From Marinagarivorans sp. UBA5870 (GTDB lineage: Bacteria; Pseudomonadota; Gammaproteobacteria; Pseudomonadales; Cellvibrionaceae), in contig DJFO01000280.1 in assembly GCA_002432555.1 (NCBI GenBank), forward strand, positions 1 through 5,813: DNA of 5,813 nt, read 5' to 3'. Under the pieces are notes generated by a model. That model was given only the letters and a program-made list of their open reading frames with translations. It was not told the origin of the DNA and ran no database searches. This document shows, in pieces, positions 5,348 through 5,813 of the stretch. The translations under genes and the position numbers were made by a program. Each line of letters starts with the position of its first letter. Position 1 is the stretch's first letter.

Positions 5348-5813
5348 CTACGAAATCGCCACCAACTCATCAATAAACTGCGTGCGCTCCACGATCGCGC
5401 CTCTATGGCGAATTACGATCCCGGCGCAGCGGCTGCCGAAGGCGGCGGCGCTCACCGGGTCGGCGCCCCGCAACCGCGCGGATAAATAACCCGCATTGAA
5501 GCTGTCACCCGCCGCGGTGGTGTCTACCACCGGCACCACGGGGGGCACAGGCACCGCATGCTGCTCCGCATAACGACCGTTTTCCGGCCGCAGGGCGATC
5601 AGTACAGGCTCGGGCCCGCGCTTGAGCACCACTTCGTTCACGCCCGCCATGAGACAGAGCGCGAAGGTATCGGCGTCCGCTCCCCACAGGCGCGCGGCAT
5701 CGTCGTCCGTCAAGAGCGCCGTGTCCGTCACTCTTAAGGCGTCCTCCATCGCCGCACGGGCCTGCTGCTGGTCGCGCCACAGCTGCGGTCGGTAGTTGTT
5801 GTCGAACACCACT
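5348..5813 (-). CDS. kdgK: 2-dehydro-3-deoxygluconokinase, PfkB family (C-terminal part, 5' end outside window)
   Basis: The visible 154 residues are the C-terminal half of a PfkB-type sugar kinase. They contain the KdgK-like stretch VFDNNYRPQLWRD at visible residues 2-14, NEVVLKRG at 59-66, PfkB signature 2 DTTAAGDSFNAGYL at 97-110 with the catalytic aspartate at 103, and GIVIRHRGAI at 131-140. The enzyme transfers phosphate from ATP to 2-keto-3-deoxygluconate, giving KDPG for the Entner-Doudoroff aldolase, and so serves breakdown of pectin, alginate and other uronates in the cytoplasm. The stop (TAG on the minus strand) is at 5348-5350. The frame runs off the window edge, so the GTG codons at the edge are internal. 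The gene is convergent with the phosphatase-kinase gene, and no intrinsic terminator is seen after it. The NNYRPQLW motif favours KdgK over ribokinase or fructokinase, though other PfkB sugar kinases remain possible. Confidence 0.88.
   Translation of the reverse strand, partial: VVFDNNYRPQLWRDQQQARAAMEDALRVTDTALLTDDDAARLWGADADTFALCLMAGVNEVVLKRGPEPVLIALRPENGRYAEQHAVPVPPVVPVVDTTAAGDSFNAGYLSARLRGADPVSAAAFGSRCAGIVIRHRGAIVERTQFIDELVAIS

Noticed and set aside
5234..5485. Plus-strand open frame opposite the kdgK end
   Set aside because: It begins in the degenerate repeat array and continues antisense to a clear PfkB-family gene. The composition is Ala/Arg/Pro-rich, as expected for a shadow.

Overview
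The window looks like a piece of chromosome from a free-living gammaproteobacterium with moderately high GC. The grounds are the Pseudomonas-like style of its CysA, its SfnR-type sigma-54 activator, its 2-keto-3-deoxygluconate kinase, and REP-like intergenic palindromes. The species cannot be named from this sequence. Five genes are visible, two of them cut by the window edges, and about a fifth of the window is noncoding.

Layout. Positions 1-584 hold the 3' part of cysA, the sulfate/thiosulfate ABC transporter ATPase. A small unrecognised four-helix membrane protein follows after 26 bases (611-1171), probably in the same transcript. A 323-base gap (1172-1494) carries an 8-base tandem repeat, a candidate sigma-70 promoter, an inverted repeat and a good match to a sigma-54 (-24/-12) promoter. 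It leads into an SfnR-like sigma-54 activator with no sensor domain (1495-2706), which ends at a clear intrinsic terminator. A 636-base gap (2707-3342) is filled with REP-like palindromes in two orientations, a C/A-rich strand-asymmetric tract and a small hairpin. It is followed by a large fusion gene (3343-5040): two membrane helices, a dual-specificity-type phosphatase domain and a diacylglycerol/lipid kinase domain. The gap after it (5041-5347) holds two tandem arrays with different periods, 19 and 16 bases. The first runs in register through the stop codon of the fusion gene. The last gene, on the minus strand (5348 to the window end), is the C-terminal part of KdgK.

How the parts relate. 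The left half reads as a sulfur-supply locus: CysA powers sulfate uptake, and SfnR-type regulators switch on use of organosulfur compounds when sulfate is scarce. The membrane protein between them may belong to the same programme, but only by position. The sigma-54-like promoter just upstream of a sigma-54 activator suggests autoregulation or control by a second activator. The phosphatase-kinase fusion is a membrane-anchored enzyme likely to act on phospholipids. KdgK belongs to uronate/Entner-Doudoroff sugar breakdown and has no evident link to its neighbours.

No mobile element, CRISPR array, tRNA, rRNA or known defence system was seen. The least ordinary items are the two-type 19-base array that includes a stop codon, the single-chain phosphatase plus lipid kinase with an altered nucleotide-loop motif, and the GSFTGA variant in the sigma-54 activator.
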